The translations under genes were made by a program, and so were the position numbers. A stretch of DNA of 64,000 nt from Hyphomicrobiales bacterium (GTDB taxonomy: Bacteria > Pseudomonadota > Alphaproteobacteria > Rhizobiales > JACESI01), in the NCBI GenBank assembly GCA_039989895.1, contig JBDXGY010000006.1, positions 744,001 through 808,000 of the forward strand, read 5' to 3'. Shown here one piece after another: positions 39,305 to 48,565 of this stretch (within the stretch, counting starts at the first letter, position 1; the number at the start of each line of letters is the position of its first letter). The notes below the pieces were generated by a model, which worked only from the letters and a program-made list of their open reading frames with translations, was not told where the DNA came from and did no database searches.

Positions 39305-40620
39305 TATTCAGCCGCCTCCATAACCGCGCCATCTTTATCGGAGCGATGTGAATATTGATCGATGCGTTCTTCTATCATTGGGCGGAAATGGCGGATAAGA
39401 CCTTGAACAGGCCAAGCCGCAGCATCCCCCAGCGCACAAATAGTGTGACCTTCAACTTGTTTGGTCACCTCTAACAACATATCGATTTCTCTTTTTTGAG
39501 CGCGTCCCTCTGCCATGCGCGTGAGAACACGCCACATCCAGCCAGTACCTTCGCGGCACGGTGTACATTGGCCGCAGCTTTCATGCTTATAAAAATAAGC
39601 AAGCCGCGCAATCGCTCGGATCATGTCAGTAGATTTATCCATCACAATAACGGCAGCCGTCCCAAGACCAGACTGCAACCCGCGCAGGCTGTCAAAATCC
39701 ATCGGGCAATCCATGATCTGTTCAGCTGGTACACAAGGCACCGAAGATCCACCAGGAATAACGGCCAGAAGATTGTCCCATCCACCGCGCATACCGCCGC
39801 AATGTTTATCCATCATCTCTTTAAAAGGAACCGACATCGCTTCTTCAAAAGTTGCTGGCTGATTGACGTGACCTGAAACACAGAAAAGCTTAGTGCCTTT
39901 ATTGTTCTCCGCGCCAAAGGAGGAAAACCACTCGGCCCCACGACGCAGAATTGTCGGAGCCACCGCAATCGATTCAACATTGTTCACCGTTGTGGGCGCA
40001 CCATAAAGACCAGCATTTGCAGGAAATGGTGGTTTCAAACGCGGCTGCCCTTTTTTGCCTTCTAAGCTCTCTAACAATGCAGTTTCTTCACCACAGATAT
40101 AAGCGCCCGCGCCATGATGAACATAAAGATCGAAATCCCATCCGGATTTTGCAGCATTTTTGCCCAAAAGGCCTGCATCATAAGCTTGATCAATCGCCGC
40201 TTGTAGGCGTTCACGTTCGCGAATGAATTCACCCCGCACATAGATGTAACCGGCATTCGCGCCCATGGCGAAACCAGCAATCAGGCAACCCTCAACCAAT
40301 GTATGAGGATCATGACGCATGATTTCACGGTCTTTACAGGTGCCCGGCTCTGATTCATCCGCATTAACGACCAAATAATGAGGACGACCATCGGATTCTT
40401 TTGGCATGAAGGACCATTTAAGGCCAGTCGGGAAACCAGCACCACCGCGTCCGCGAAGGCCGGAAGCTTTCATTTCATTCACAACCCAATCGCGGCCTTT
40501 TTTAATAAGCGCGCCTGTACCATCCCATTGGCCACGTGCGCGTGCGCCAGCAAGACCCCAGTCGTGGAAGCCATGAATGTTGGTAAAAATCCGGTCTTTA
40601 TCTTCAAGAAAGGCTTGCAT
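39304..40620 (-). CDS. nuoF: NADH-quinone oxidoreductase subunit F
   Basis: 438 residues. Binds NADH and FMN and carries the [4Fe-4S] N3 cluster, the electron entry of complex [17 protein letters not shown] (nucleotide binding) and [12 protein letters not shown] (cluster) are clear. Co-translated with nuoG by a 1-nt overlap and 3 bp behind nuoE. Confidence 0.96.
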   Translation of the reverse strand: MQAFLEDKDRIFTNIHGFHDWGLAGARARGQWDGTGALIKKGRDWVVNEMKASGLRGRGGAGFPTGLKWSFMPKESDGRPHYLVVNADESEPGTCKDREIMRHDPHTLVEGCLIAGFAMGANAGYIYVRGEFIRERERLQAAIDQAYDAGLLGKNAAKSGWDFDLYVHHGAGAYICGEETALLESLEGKKGQPRLKPPFPANAGLYGAPTTVNNVESIAVAPTILRRGAEWFSSFGAENNKGTKLFCVSGHVNQPATFEEAMSVPFKEMMDKHCGGMRGGWDNLLAVIPGGSSVPCVPAEQIMDCPMDFDSLRGLQSGLGTAAVIVMDKSTDMIRAIARLAYFYKHESCGQCTPCREGTGWMWRVLTRMAEGRAQKREIDMLLEVTKQVEGHTICALGDAAAWPVQGLIRHFRPMIEERIDQYSHRSDKDGAVMEAAE

Positions 40621-40623
40621 GAT

Positions 40624-41841
40624 TTATTTCCCTTTCCCTGCACGCTTAGAAAACTCAGTCGCGCCACCGGCCGCTAATGTACCAGCTTGTTTGATCCAGT
40701 CATCGCGGTCGATACGACCTTTGAAAGACAAAAATGTATCAAACCACAAAATTTCAGGCCGTGCCCATTTAGCAATCTGATCAAAATGGAAAATGCCTTG
40801 AGCATTGAGCTTACCCTCAATCCCCGGACCAACCCCTTTAATCAACTTCAAGTCATCTGCACCGCTCTTGCGTGCTTTTGGTAAGCCACGAGGCTTCTTA
40901 CCCACAGCATTGGCTTTATCTTCTGCGCTAGCCCCTTTAGGAAGGCTTGCGAGTTTCGCGCTGGCTGCGGCTTCTTCTTTTTTCAATTGTGCTGCTGTCG
41001 GTTTTTTCACGGCAGCCGGCTTCTTAACGGCTACTGCTTTCTTCGCCACAGGCTTTTTCGCAGCAGGCTTTTTGGTCGCCGCTTTCTTGGGTGTAGCTTT
41101 CGCTGTCACCTTCTTGCGGCGAACAGGTCCTGCATCATTGGCAGCACCAAAATCACCTGCATCGCTCTTAATCATGGCTGCATTACCGCTCATCACATAA
41201 GGCGGGATATGAGGGTCAGCGGCTTGACCATAATCCATGCTGTCATCAAAAAGTTGCGTCCGTCCGCCTTCATTGACTGACAAATGGCGGTCCATCTGCG
41301 GCCCTGGTTTAACGGGACGACCAGCATCCATATCATCTAGCATTTTTTCAAATGTCTCAGGCGTCAAATCTTCAAAGGCATCTTTGAAAATTTGAACCAT
41401 CGGCGCATTCACACAAGCACCAAGACACTCAACCTCTTCCCATGAGTATTTTCCGTCAGTCGTTACTTCGTGTTGATTCGGTGAAATACGGCTCTTACAT
41501 ACAGCAATGATGTCTTCTGAGCCGCGCAACATGCAAGGCGTTGTGCCACATACTTGAATGTGTGCCACAGAACCCACAGGCTTCAGCTGATACATTGTAT
41601 AGAAAGTCGCAACTTCCATCACACGAATGAAAGGCATATCCAGCATTTCAGCTACATAGCGCATAGCAGGCTCAGGCAACCAACCTTCATGCTGTTCTTG
41701 CGCCCGCCATAAAAGTGGAATTACAGCAGAGGCTTGTTTCCCTTTAGGGTATTTTGCGATCTGCTTTTTTGCCCATGCAAGATTAGCTTTGTCAAAAACA
41801 AAACTATCAGGTTGTTCTTTTGCGATACGACGAACAGACAT
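40624..41841 (-). CDS. nuoE: NADH-quinone oxidoreductase subunit E with C-terminal extension
   Basis: 405 residues against about 160-210 for the usual form. Residues 1-~200 are the thioredoxin-like [2Fe-2S] N1a domain, with ligands in CGTTPCML and CLGACVNAPM. A Lys/Ala/Pro-rich low-complexity linker (about 235-325) then leads to a 70-residue C-terminal module with KGVGPGIEGKLN and LSFKGRIDRDDW. Over 64 aligned residues more than half are identical to the end of ribosomal protein S2 in this window. The base linker could bind nucleic acid or membrane; its role in complex I is unknown. Start overlaps the nuoD stop by one base. Confidence 0.94.
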   Translation of the reverse strand: MSVRRIAKEQPDSFVFDKANLAWAKKQIAKYPKGKQASAVIPLLWRAQEQHEGWLPEPAMRYVAEMLDMPFIRVMEVATFYTMYQLKPVGSVAHIQVCGTTPCMLRGSEDIIAVCKSRISPNQHEVTTDGKYSWEEVECLGACVNAPMVQIFKDAFEDLTPETFEKMLDDMDAGRPVKPGPQMDRHLSVNEGGRTQLFDDSMDYGQAADPHIPPYVMSGNAAMIKSDAGDFGAANDAGPVRRKKVTAKATPKKAATKKPAAKKPVAKKAVAVKKPAAVKKPTAAQLKKEEAAASAKLASLPKGASAEDKANAVGKKPRGLPKARKSGADDLKLIKGVGPGIEGKLNAQGIFHFDQIAKWARPEILWFDTFLSFKGRIDRDDWIKQAGTLAAGGATEFSKRAGKGK

Positions 41842-43031
41842 TAGCGATCCACCTCACCAAAAACGATATCCAATGAACCAAGAACGGCAGAGACATCAGC
41901 CAACATATGACCACGACACAGGAAATCCATGGCTTGCAAATGCGCAAAGCCCGGCGCTTTAATTTTGCAGCGATAAGGCCTGTTTGAGCCATCAGACACA
42001 AGATAAACCCCAAACTCACCCTTTGGCGCTTCAACGGCCGCATAGACCTCACCTTCGGGAACGCTATATCCCTCGGTATAGAGTTTGAAGTGATGGATCA
42101 GACTCTCCATCGATTTTTTCATCTCAGGGCGTTTTGGCGGCACAACCTTGCCATCTTTTGACGAGATCGGCGTTTTACCTTTTTGACCGGACAAAAGCTC
42201 AACACACTGTTTCATGATTTTCACAGATTCACGCATTTCTTCCATGCGGATGACATAGCGATCATAATTGTCGCCATTTTTGCCAATTGGTATTTTGAAA
42301 TCTAAATCCGCATAACATTCATAGGGCTGCGATTTACGCAAATCCCATGGCGCACCAGAACCGCGCACCATGACACCAGAAAAGCCCCACTTCCACGCAT
42401 CATCCAATGACACATAGCCAATATCAACATTACGCTGTTTGAAAATGCGGTTTTCTGTCAAAAGGCTTTCAATATCATCGCAGGTTTCCAAAAACGGATC
42501 ACACCATGCGCCAATGTCATCAATCAGCTCTTGCGGCAAATCTTGATGAACACCGCCGGGGCGCACATAGGCTGAGTGCATACGAGCACCAGAGGCACGC
42601 TCATAAAACACCATAAGCTTTTCACGCTCTTCAAAGCCCCATAGCGGCGGTGTTAGAGCGCCAACATCCATAGCCTGTGTCGTGACATTGAGAAGGTGTG
42701 AAAGAATACGCCCAATCTCAGAATATAGAACACGGATAAGCTGGCCACGATATGGCACAGTGATGCCTATCATTTTTTCAATCGCCAACGCATAGGCGTG
42801 CTCTTGATTCATCGGCGCGACATAATCAAGCCGATCGAAATAAGGAATCGCCTGCATGTAGGTTTTCGATTCGATTAGCTTTTCTGTGCCGCGATGCAAA
42901 AGTCCGATATGCGGATCAACGCGTTCAACCACTTCACCATCAAGTTCGAGCACAAGGCGCAAAACACCATGCGCTGCCGGATGCTGCGGACCGAAGTTGA
43001 TGTTGAAATTTCTTACCTGTGATTCAGCCAT
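41841..43031 (-). CDS. nuoD: NADH-quinone oxidoreductase subunit D
   Basis: 396 residues. The 49-kDa-type subunit that with NuoB forms the quinone-binding site; related to the large subunit of [NiFe] hydrogenases. [19 protein letters not shown] near the N-terminus and the C-terminal DIVFGEVDR are diagnostic. Follows nuoC by 2 bp; C and D are separate genes, not fused as in E. coli. Confidence 0.96.
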   Translation of the reverse strand: MAESQVRNFNINFGPQHPAAHGVLRLVLELDGEVVERVDPHIGLLHRGTEKLIESKTYMQAIPYFDRLDYVAPMNQEHAYALAIEKMIGITVPYRGQLIRVLYSEIGRILSHLLNVTTQAMDVGALTPPLWGFEEREKLMVFYERASGARMHSAYVRPGGVHQDLPQELIDDIGAWCDPFLETCDDIESLLTENRIFKQRNVDIGYVSLDDAWKWGFSGVMVRGSGAPWDLRKSQPYECYADLDFKIPIGKNGDNYDRYVIRMEEMRESVKIMKQCVELLSGQKGKTPISSKDGKVVPPKRPEMKKSMESLIHHFKLYTEGYSVPEGEVYAAVEAPKGEFGVYLVSDGSNRPYRCKIKAPGFAHLQAMDFLCRGHMLADVSAVLGSLDIVFGEVDR

Positions 43032-43033
43032 AT

Positions 43034-43648
43034 CTACTGCGTCGCCTTCTCATCGCCGGGCAACTCATATTCTGTGCCTTCCCAAGGGGATTCAAAATCA
43101 AAATTTCTAAATTCCTGTGCAAGTTTGACTGGTTCATAGACAACCCGTTTAGCTTTATCGTCATAACGCACTTCGACATAACCTGTGGTCGGAAAGTCTT
43201 TTCGTAATGGATACCCTTCAAAACCATAGTCTGTTAGCAGGCGGCGCAAATCAGGATGTCCTGTGAACAAAATCCCATACATGTCATATGCTTCACGTTC
43301 AAACCAGTCGGCTCCAGGAAAAACGCTCGTTACTGATGGAACTAATGTTTCTTCGCTGGCTTGAATTTTGACTCGAACGCGTGCGTTTTGTTTGGGCGAC
43401 AGTAGATGATAGACCACATCAAAACGTCGCCCCCTACCTGGCCAATCAACGCCGCAGATGTCGGTTAGATTGACAAACATGGATTGTCCGTCATCACGCA
43501 AAAAACGCAAGACATCTAAAATACTGTCCGCGCTTACCCTTAAGGTCAATTCGTCAAAGGCAATCACAGCATCATCCAGCTTGTCACCTAATGACAAACG
43601 TAAATATTCAGCTAGTTCATCCAGCCCTTGGTCGACTTCAATGGTCAT
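43034..43648 (-). CDS. nuoC: NADH-quinone oxidoreductase subunit C
   Basis: 204 residues (30-kDa subunit). Structural peripheral-arm subunit. [22 protein letters not shown] contains the family signature ERExYDMFGxxFxGHPDLRR. Lies 27 bp behind nuoB. Confidence 0.96.
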   Translation of the reverse strand: MTIEVDQGLDELAEYLRLSLGDKLDDAVIAFDELTLRVSADSILDVLRFLRDDGQSMFVNLTDICGVDWPGRGRRFDVVYHLLSPKQNARVRVKIQASEETLVPSVTSVFPGADWFEREAYDMYGILFTGHPDLRRLLTDYGFEGYPLRKDFPTTGYVEVRYDDKAKRVVYEPVKLAQEFRNFDFESPWEGTEYELPGDEKATQ

Positions 43649-43675
43649 ATTAACGAATTCCCCCGATTGGGTCTC

Positions 43676-44254
43676 TTATCTTTCAATTGTTCCTGTGCGT
43701 CTAATCTTCTTTTGCAGCAAAAGTACACCATAAAGAAGAGCTTCAGCGGTAGGCGGACAGCCTGGCACATAGATATCCACCGGAACCACACGATCACAAC
43801 CGCGCACAACCGAATATGAATAGTGATAATAACCGCCGCCATTCGCACATGAGCCCATTGAGATCACATAACGTGGCTCAGGCATCTGGTCATAAACCTT
43901 GCGCAAGGCTGGCGCCATTTTGTTCGTCAGCGTTCCAGCAACAATCATCACATCGGATTGTCGTGGGGAAGCCCGAGGCGCAAAGCCAAAGCGTTCAGCA
44001 TCATAACGCGGCATCGACATTTGCATCATTTCAACAGCGCAACACGCAAGACCAAATGTCATCCACATCAAAGAGCCAGTTCTCGCCCAATTTATAAGAT
44101 CATCTGTGCTTGTAACTAAAAAGCCTTTGTCAGCCAGCTCGTTGTCAACTTCAACGAAGAAAGGATCAGTTGCCCCAACCAGCTTGCCGGTATTGGGGTC
44201 AATAATGCCTTTTGGCTTTTCAGCGATCAAAGGGGATGTATCTGTCATTGCCAT
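43676..44254 (-). CDS. nuoB: NADH-quinone oxidoreductase subunit B
   Basis: 192 residues from MAMTDTSPL. Carries the terminal [4Fe-4S] N2 cluster that reduces quinone. [11 protein letters not shown] supplies the tandem Cys pair, with further ligands in [17 protein letters not shown] and [13 protein letters not shown]. The ATG at 44254 has AGGAG ten bases upstream; the earlier in-frame ATG at 44290 overlaps nuoA and lacks support. Confidence 0.95.
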   Translation of the reverse strand: MAMTDTSPLIAEKPKGIIDPNTGKLVGATDPFFVEVDNELADKGFLVTSTDDLINWARTGSLMWMTFGLACCAVEMMQMSMPRYDAERFGFAPRASPRQSDVMIVAGTLTNKMAPALRKVYDQMPEPRYVISMGSCANGGGYYHYSYSVVRGCDRVVPVDIYVPGCPPTAEALLYGVLLLQKKIRRTGTIER

Positions 44255-44276
44255 ATCTTTATATCTCCTAAGTGGT

Positions 44277-44645
44277 TTAATCCCACTCAAGTGCCCCCTT
44301 TTTCCATTCGTAGATAAAACCGATCGTCAAGATACCAAGGAAGATCATCATTGAATTAAAACCAAACCAACCAAGATCTGAAAAGGCGACTGCCCAAGGA
44401 AAAAGAAAGGCTACTTCCAGATCAAAAATAATAAATAAAATAGCAACCAGATAAAAGCGCACATCAAATTTCATGCGCGCATCATCAAAAGCATTAAAGC
44501 CACACTCATATGCTGAAAGTTTTTCTGTGTCTGGTGCTTTATAGGCAACAACAAAGGGGGCAATAAGAAGCGCAATTCCAATTCCCAGACAAATGCCGAT
44601 AAAAACAATAATCGGTAAATATTCAGAAAGGAGTTGTTCCATCAT
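44277..44645 (-). CDS. nuoA: NADH-quinone oxidoreductase subunit A
   Basis: 122 residues, three membrane helices (ND3-like). Conserved [40 protein letters not shown] region holds the loop with the Cys that marks the active/deactive switch in related enzymes. First gene of the nuo cluster; start is Met1 or Met2, with GAAGGAAG upstream. Confidence 0.95.
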   Translation of the reverse strand: MMEQLLSEYLPIIVFIGICLGIGIALLIAPFVVAYKAPDTEKLSAYECGFNAFDDARMKFDVRFYLVAILFIIFDLEVAFLFPWAVAFSDLGWFGFNSMMIFLGILTIGFIYEWKKGALEWD

Positions 44646-44984
44646 CCGCTTCCTTCATAGCCATTAGCATAGCTTGCTAATAATTATCTCAATTCAAATA
44701 AGTTAAACTTGGACTACGCCCGCAAAGAGGAATCGTCAAGAGGGCAATTGAGTAGAATGTCAGATTGAGCATCAAGATCAGAAATGCCCACAAATTGTAT
44801 CAGAAATATAGCGTTTAAATCCCATCAGCGACAAGTCTCATTTTCAGATTTCATATATTACCACGAAACAAAACACTTGGTCCTAAATTTCGAAAGAATG
44901 GGGAAAGTTATAATATACTGGGTTACGAGCTTATTACTCATTTAATGCGCCATTTTCTCAAATCTGATTTAAAATATGAAAAAA
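44646..44984. other. Intergenic region between nuoA and tRNA-Asp
   Basis: 339 bp without a protein gene. It must hold the nuo promoter, though I see no clear element. Its right end carries an inverted copy of the tRNA-Asp 3' end (44947-44956) and, just left of it, a stretch that looks like a decayed tRNA T-arm (44920-44953). Confidence 0.5.
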
Positions 44985-44990
44985 TGGCGC
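44947..44990 (-). repeat. 10-bp inverted repeat overlapping the tRNA-Asp 3' end
   Basis: GCGCCATTTT at 44947-44956 and its exact complement at 44981-44990, the latter covering the tRNA CCA end. On the minus strand the RNA could fold back on the tRNA tail. It could act as a 3' processing or termination element, or be a relic of a second tRNA end. Confidence 0.6.
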
Positions 44991-45061
44991 GAGTGACGGG
45001 ACTCGAACCCGCGACCTCCGGCGTGACAGGCCGGCACTCTAACCAACTGAGCTACACCCGC
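44985..45061 (-). tRNA. tRNA-Asp (GTC)
   Basis: 77 nt including encoded CCA. On the minus strand the acceptor GCGGGTG pairs with CACTCGC (one G-U), D-arm GCTC/GAGT, anticodon stem CCGGC/GCCGG with loop CTGTCAC giving anticodon GTC, T-arm GCGGG/CCCGT with loop TTCGAGT, discriminator G73. All parts fit the Asp isotype. Confidence 0.97.
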
Positions 45062-45256
45062 GCATTTTACACACCGATGAACGGTGTGTTTGAGTGGGTT
45101 AAGGGATGCACAGCGTCAAGTCAAGCGTCGACTTCTGCCTTATTGTAAAAATAATACAGATTGCAAAAATGGTAAATTTATATCGGCCGAATATAACGCT
45201 GCGAATATCACAATTCATGCCACATAAAGCAGCAGAAAAATTGAAATTTGAGAAAA

Positions 45257-45332
45257 TGGTGGGTGGTAAGAGGCTCGAACTCCTGACCCTCTCGGTGTAA
45301 ACGAGATGCTCTACCAACTGAGCTAACCACCC
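45257..45332 (-). tRNA. tRNA-Val (TAC)
   Basis: 76 nt including encoded CCA. Acceptor GGGTGGT/ACCACCC, D-arm GCTC/GAGC, anticodon stem TCTCG/CGAGA with loop TTTACAC (anticodon TAC), T-arm with TTCGAGC loop, discriminator A. Transcribed leftward ahead of tRNA-Asp, 195 bp away; that gap holds no gene. Confidence 0.97.
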
Positions 45333-45443
45333 AACCGCGATGGAGATAGCGCGAACACAACCTTGACGCAACAACTTTATATGTTTTGAAGATGAAATAT
45401 TCAACAAAAAGACAATGAAGAATATCTAAATCAAATAAAACAT

Positions 45444-45475
45444 AAAAAAACGAGACTTCAGATATGAAGTCCCGT
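45444..45475 (-). terminator. Intrinsic terminator after hupB
   Basis: GACTTCA (454-460), loop GATA, TGAAGTC (465-471) with a further ACG/CGT pairing outside a mismatch, followed on the minus strand by TTTTTTT. It ends the HU transcript about 27 bases after the stop. Confidence 0.85.
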
Positions 45476-45501
45476 CTTTAAATTTATAATATTTAAATAG
45501 C

Positions 45502-45777
45502 TTAGCCGTTGATCGCGTCTTTCAAGCCTTTGCCAGCTTTAAATTTTGGCGATTTAGACGCTTTAATTTGAATCGACTCACCCGTACGTGGGTTACGTCC
45601 AGTTGTCGCAGCACGTTGTGTTACACTAAAGTTACCAAAACCAAGGATCTTAACTTCATCACCTGATTTTAGCGCGCTAGCGATAGCTTCAAATGTCGCC
45701 TCCACAACTTCTCCAGAAGCCCCTTTAGTTGTATTAGTTTTTTCAGCAACTGCGGCTATAAGCTCGTTCTTGTTCAT
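45502..45777 (-). CDS. hupB: DNA-binding protein HU
   Basis: 91 residues, full length. Dimeric nucleoid protein that bends DNA. MNKNELIAAVAEKT, GFGNFSVTQRAATTGRNPRTGE (with the intercalating Pro of the RNPRTGE arm) and the KAGKGLKDAING tail are typical of HU-beta. AAGGA lies upstream of the start. Directly downstream of lon, as in many Proteobacteria, but with its own terminator and a terminator between the two genes. Confidence 0.96.
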   Translation of the reverse strand: MNKNELIAAVAEKTNTTKGASGEVVEATFEAIASALKSGDEVKILGFGNFSVTQRAATTGRNPRTGESIQIKASKSPKFKAGKGLKDAING

Positions 45778-45917
45778 AAGATTAATCCTTATTTTTCTTC
45801 TATATAAAGCAAAATTATCTGGTGACTGACAATTATCGGAGTCGGTTATAAAAACAAGGCTATCTATAGGGTTTTCAGATTATTTTATAAAGTTTTCATA
45901 TAAAACAATCAAAAATC

Positions 45918-45950
45918 AAAAAACCCAGGCTATTAAGGACTGGGTTTTAT
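45918..45950 (-). terminator. Intrinsic terminator after lon
   Basis: AAAACCCAG (920-928) and CTGGGTTTT (940-948) form a 9-bp stem with an 11-nt loop, followed by TTTTGATTTTTG on the minus strand, just past the lon stop. It isolates lon from hupB. Confidence 0.85.
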
Positions 45951-45961
45951 TTTAGATTTTT

Positions 45962-48373
45962 CTAATGAGCCGTCAGAGCGAGCTCGGCATCATCATCAAT
46001 TTTTTGATTCGGGTCAGGTTCAGTCCATTCAATAGGCTCCAGCTTTTCAAGTAAAGCATGTTCTAAAACCTCATCCATCATAGAAACAGGAACAATCTCC
46101 AAACCATCCTTTATGCTCTCAGGAATATCAGCAAGGTCTTTCGCGTTCTCTTCAGGGATTAGCACCTTCTTAATGCCGCCGCGAAGAGCCGCAAGAAGCT
46201 TCTCTTTCAATCCACCAATGGGCAAAACAGTGCCACGTAAAGTTACTTCGCCTGTCATGGCAATCTCTTTTGAGACTTTAATGCCTGTCATCATGGAAAC
46301 AATAGCTGTTGCCATAGCAATACCAGCCGACGGCCCGTCTTTTGGCGTCGCCCCTTCTGGCACATGCACATGAACGTCACGACGGTCAAATAGTGGTGGT
46401 TCAACACCAAAATCAACTGCTCTTGAGCGCACATAAGACGCGGCTGCAGAAATTGATTCTTTCATCACATCTTTTAAGTTACCAGTGACAGTCATCTTGC
46501 CCTTACCAGGCATCATGACACCTTCGATAGTCAGTAGCTCACCACCAACTTCAGTCCAAGCAAGACCAGTCACAACGCCGACTTGATCTTCACCTTCAGC
46601 TTCACCGTGACGGTATTTCGGAACGCCTAGGAATTCTTCGATGTTATCTACCGTAACATCAATACTCGTCTTGTTGCCTGAGATGATTTCTTTGAGCACT
46701 TTACGTGTCAGCTTAGCCATCTCACGCTTCAAATTACGCACACCTGCTTCTCGAGTATAGCGCTGGATTGCCATCAAGAGAGCTTCATCATCAATTGAAA
46801 ACTCACTTTTTTTCAAAGAGTGATCTTTAATGGCTTCAGGTATCAAATGGCGTTTAGCAATTTCAAGTTTTTCTTGCTCTGTATAACCAGCGATACGAAT
46901 AATCTCCATACGATCCATCAAGGGACCGGGGATATTTAGTGTATTGGCTGTCGTCAAAAACATGACATTGGACAGATCGTAGTCGACCTCAAGGTAGTGA
47001 TCACCAAAGGAAGAGTTTTGCTCAGGATCAAGAACTTCGAGTAGAGCAGAAGATGGATCACCTCTAAAGTCCATACCCATTTTATCAATTTCATCGAGAA
47101 GGAAAAGTGGATTCGACTTCTTCGCTTTTTTCATTGATTGAATAACCTTACCAGGCATCGAACCAATATAGGTGCGCCTATGGCCCCTAACCTCTGATTC
47201 ATCCCTGACACCACCAAGCGACATGCGAACAAACTCGCGTCCTGTTGCTTTGGCAATTGATTTGCCAAGCGATGTTTTCCCAACACCTGGAGGTCCAACC
47301 AAGCATATAATCGGACCTTTCAATTTTTTTGCGCGCGTCTGTACTGCTAGATATTCAAGAATCCGTTCTTTTACTTTTTCAAGACCATAATGATCAGCGT
47401 CTAAAACCTCTTCCGAATAGGCAAGATCGGTTTTGACCTTTGATTTAGCGCTCCATGGAATACCAAGCAACCAATCAAGATAATTACGCACCACAGTCGC
47501 TTCAGCAGACATTGGACTCATATGACGTAATTTCTTGAGTTCAGCTGTGGCTTTATCGCGAGCTTCTTTTGAAAATTTGGTTTTGGCAATTTTATCTTCA
47601 AGCTCTTGCAGCTCATCTTTGCCGTCTTCACCCTCACCCAGCTCTTTTTGAATGGCTTTCATTTGTTCATTCAAATAATATTCGCGCTGCGTTTTTTCCA
47701 TCTGACGCTTCACGCGTGAACGGATGCGTTTTTCAATCTGCAGAACAGAAATTTCGCTCTCCATCAAGCCAAGCACATGCTCAAGTCGCTGAATAACACT
47801 CGTGAAACTTAAAATTTCCTGTTTTTCAGCAATTTTGATCGCAAGATGAGAGGCCACTGTATCAGCGAGCTTTGCATAGTCTTCTATTTGACCAACAGCA
47901 CTGATGATCTCAGGAGAAAGCTTCTTATTGAGTTTTACATAACTTTCAAACTCAGTGATTACTGAGCGGGATAAAGCCTCGACTTCAGCTGGATCACCAA
48001 GTTCCTCGTCCAGCGTCATGGCCTGCGCTTCATAATACTCTTCGCGGTCCGTATATTGCTGGATCTCTGCACGCTCTTTGCCTTCAACAAGAACCTTCAC
48101 AGTGCCATCAGGTAATTTCAAAAGCTGAAGAACAGAAGCAATAGTCCCCACAGGATAGATGGCTTCAGGTTTTGGATCGTCATCGCTTGAATTAATTTGT
48201 GTAGCAAGAAGGATTTGCTTATCTGCCTGCATGACCTCTTCAAGCGCACTAATTGATTTTTCTCGACCAACAAACAATGGAACGATCATATGAGGAAAAA
48301 CAACGATATCGCGCAGCGGAAGCAACGGGTAAACATTCTCTTCTGATGAAAGACCGATATTATCTTTGGTCAT
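45962..48373 (-). CDS. lon: ATP-dependent protease Lon
   Basis: 803 residues. Hexameric cytosolic protease for damaged and regulatory proteins. N-terminal substrate-binding LON domain (PLLPLRDIVVFPHMIVPLFVG), AAA+ module with Walker A GPPGVGKTSLGKS and Walker B PLFLLDEIDKM, and C-terminal Ser-Lys protease with the catalytic Ser in KDGPSAGIAM and the Lys in the GGLKEKLLAA region. Upstream at 48477-48505 is a heat-shock-like promoter. Confidence 0.97.
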   Translation of the reverse strand: MTKDNIGLSSEENVYPLLPLRDIVVFPHMIVPLFVGREKSISALEEVMQADKQILLATQINSSDDDPKPEAIYPVGTIASVLQLLKLPDGTVKVLVEGKERAEIQQYTDREEYYEAQAMTLDEELGDPAEVEALSRSVITEFESYVKLNKKLSPEIISAVGQIEDYAKLADTVASHLAIKIAEKQEILSFTSVIQRLEHVLGLMESEISVLQIEKRIRSRVKRQMEKTQREYYLNEQMKAIQKELGEGEDGKDELQELEDKIAKTKFSKEARDKATAELKKLRHMSPMSAEATVVRNYLDWLLGIPWSAKSKVKTDLAYSEEVLDADHYGLEKVKERILEYLAVQTRAKKLKGPIICLVGPPGVGKTSLGKSIAKATGREFVRMSLGGVRDESEVRGHRRTYIGSMPGKVIQSMKKAKKSNPLFLLDEIDKMGMDFRGDPSSALLEVLDPEQNSSFGDHYLEVDYDLSNVMFLTTANTLNIPGPLMDRMEIIRIAGYTEQEKLEIAKRHLIPEAIKDHSLKKSEFSIDDEALLMAIQRYTREAGVRNLKREMAKLTRKVLKEIISGNKTSIDVTVDNIEEFLGVPKYRHGEAEGEDQVGVVTGLAWTEVGGELLTIEGVMMPGKGKMTVTGNLKDVMKESISAAASYVRSRAVDFGVEPPLFDRRDVHVHVPEGATPKDGPSAGIAMATAIVSMMTGIKVSKEIAMTGEVTLRGTVLPIGGLKEKLLAALRGGIKKVLIPEENAKDLADIPESIKDGLEIVPVSMMDEVLEHALLEKLEPIEWTEPDPNQKIDDDAELALTAH

Positions 48374-48476
48374 TCGTAGTCCTTTCTTGCGGAGCTCATT
48401 TCATAGCCCCTAAATAGAATTAGTAAGTAATGTGCGCGATTTGCCGTAACAATCCAAGCCAATACACCTAATTACT

Positions 48477-48505
48477 ACATGGTATCCACGAAGAACATCG
48501 TCAAG
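48477..48505 (-). promoter_or_regulatory. Candidate heat-shock (sigma-32-like) promoter of lon
   Basis: On the minus strand CTTGAC (48505-48500), a 17-base spacer, then CCATGT (48482-48477). The -10 part resembles the CCCCAT core of alphaproteobacterial RpoH promoters and the -35 starts CTTGA. The TSS would lie about 95 bases before the lon start. CTTGAC would also suit the housekeeping sigma factor. Confidence 0.45.
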
Positions 48506-48565
48506 GACGTATCTGACGATCAAATCAATGATCGCCAGAGAAAAAACATAAATCTAGGTAATTAT

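Noticed and set aside
40980-41110. Lys/Ala-rich stretch of nuoE as a simple DNA repeat
   Set aside because: The codons vary and the frame is intact, so it is a protein linker, not a tandem DNA repeat.
44945-45148. Plus-strand frame containing the residues VTGLEPATSGVTG
   Set aside because: It is a translation of the antisense strand of tRNA-Asp, a common spurious protein.
45106-45300. Plus-strand frame ending GGKRLELLTLSV
   Set aside because: It is a read through the antisense of tRNA-Val.
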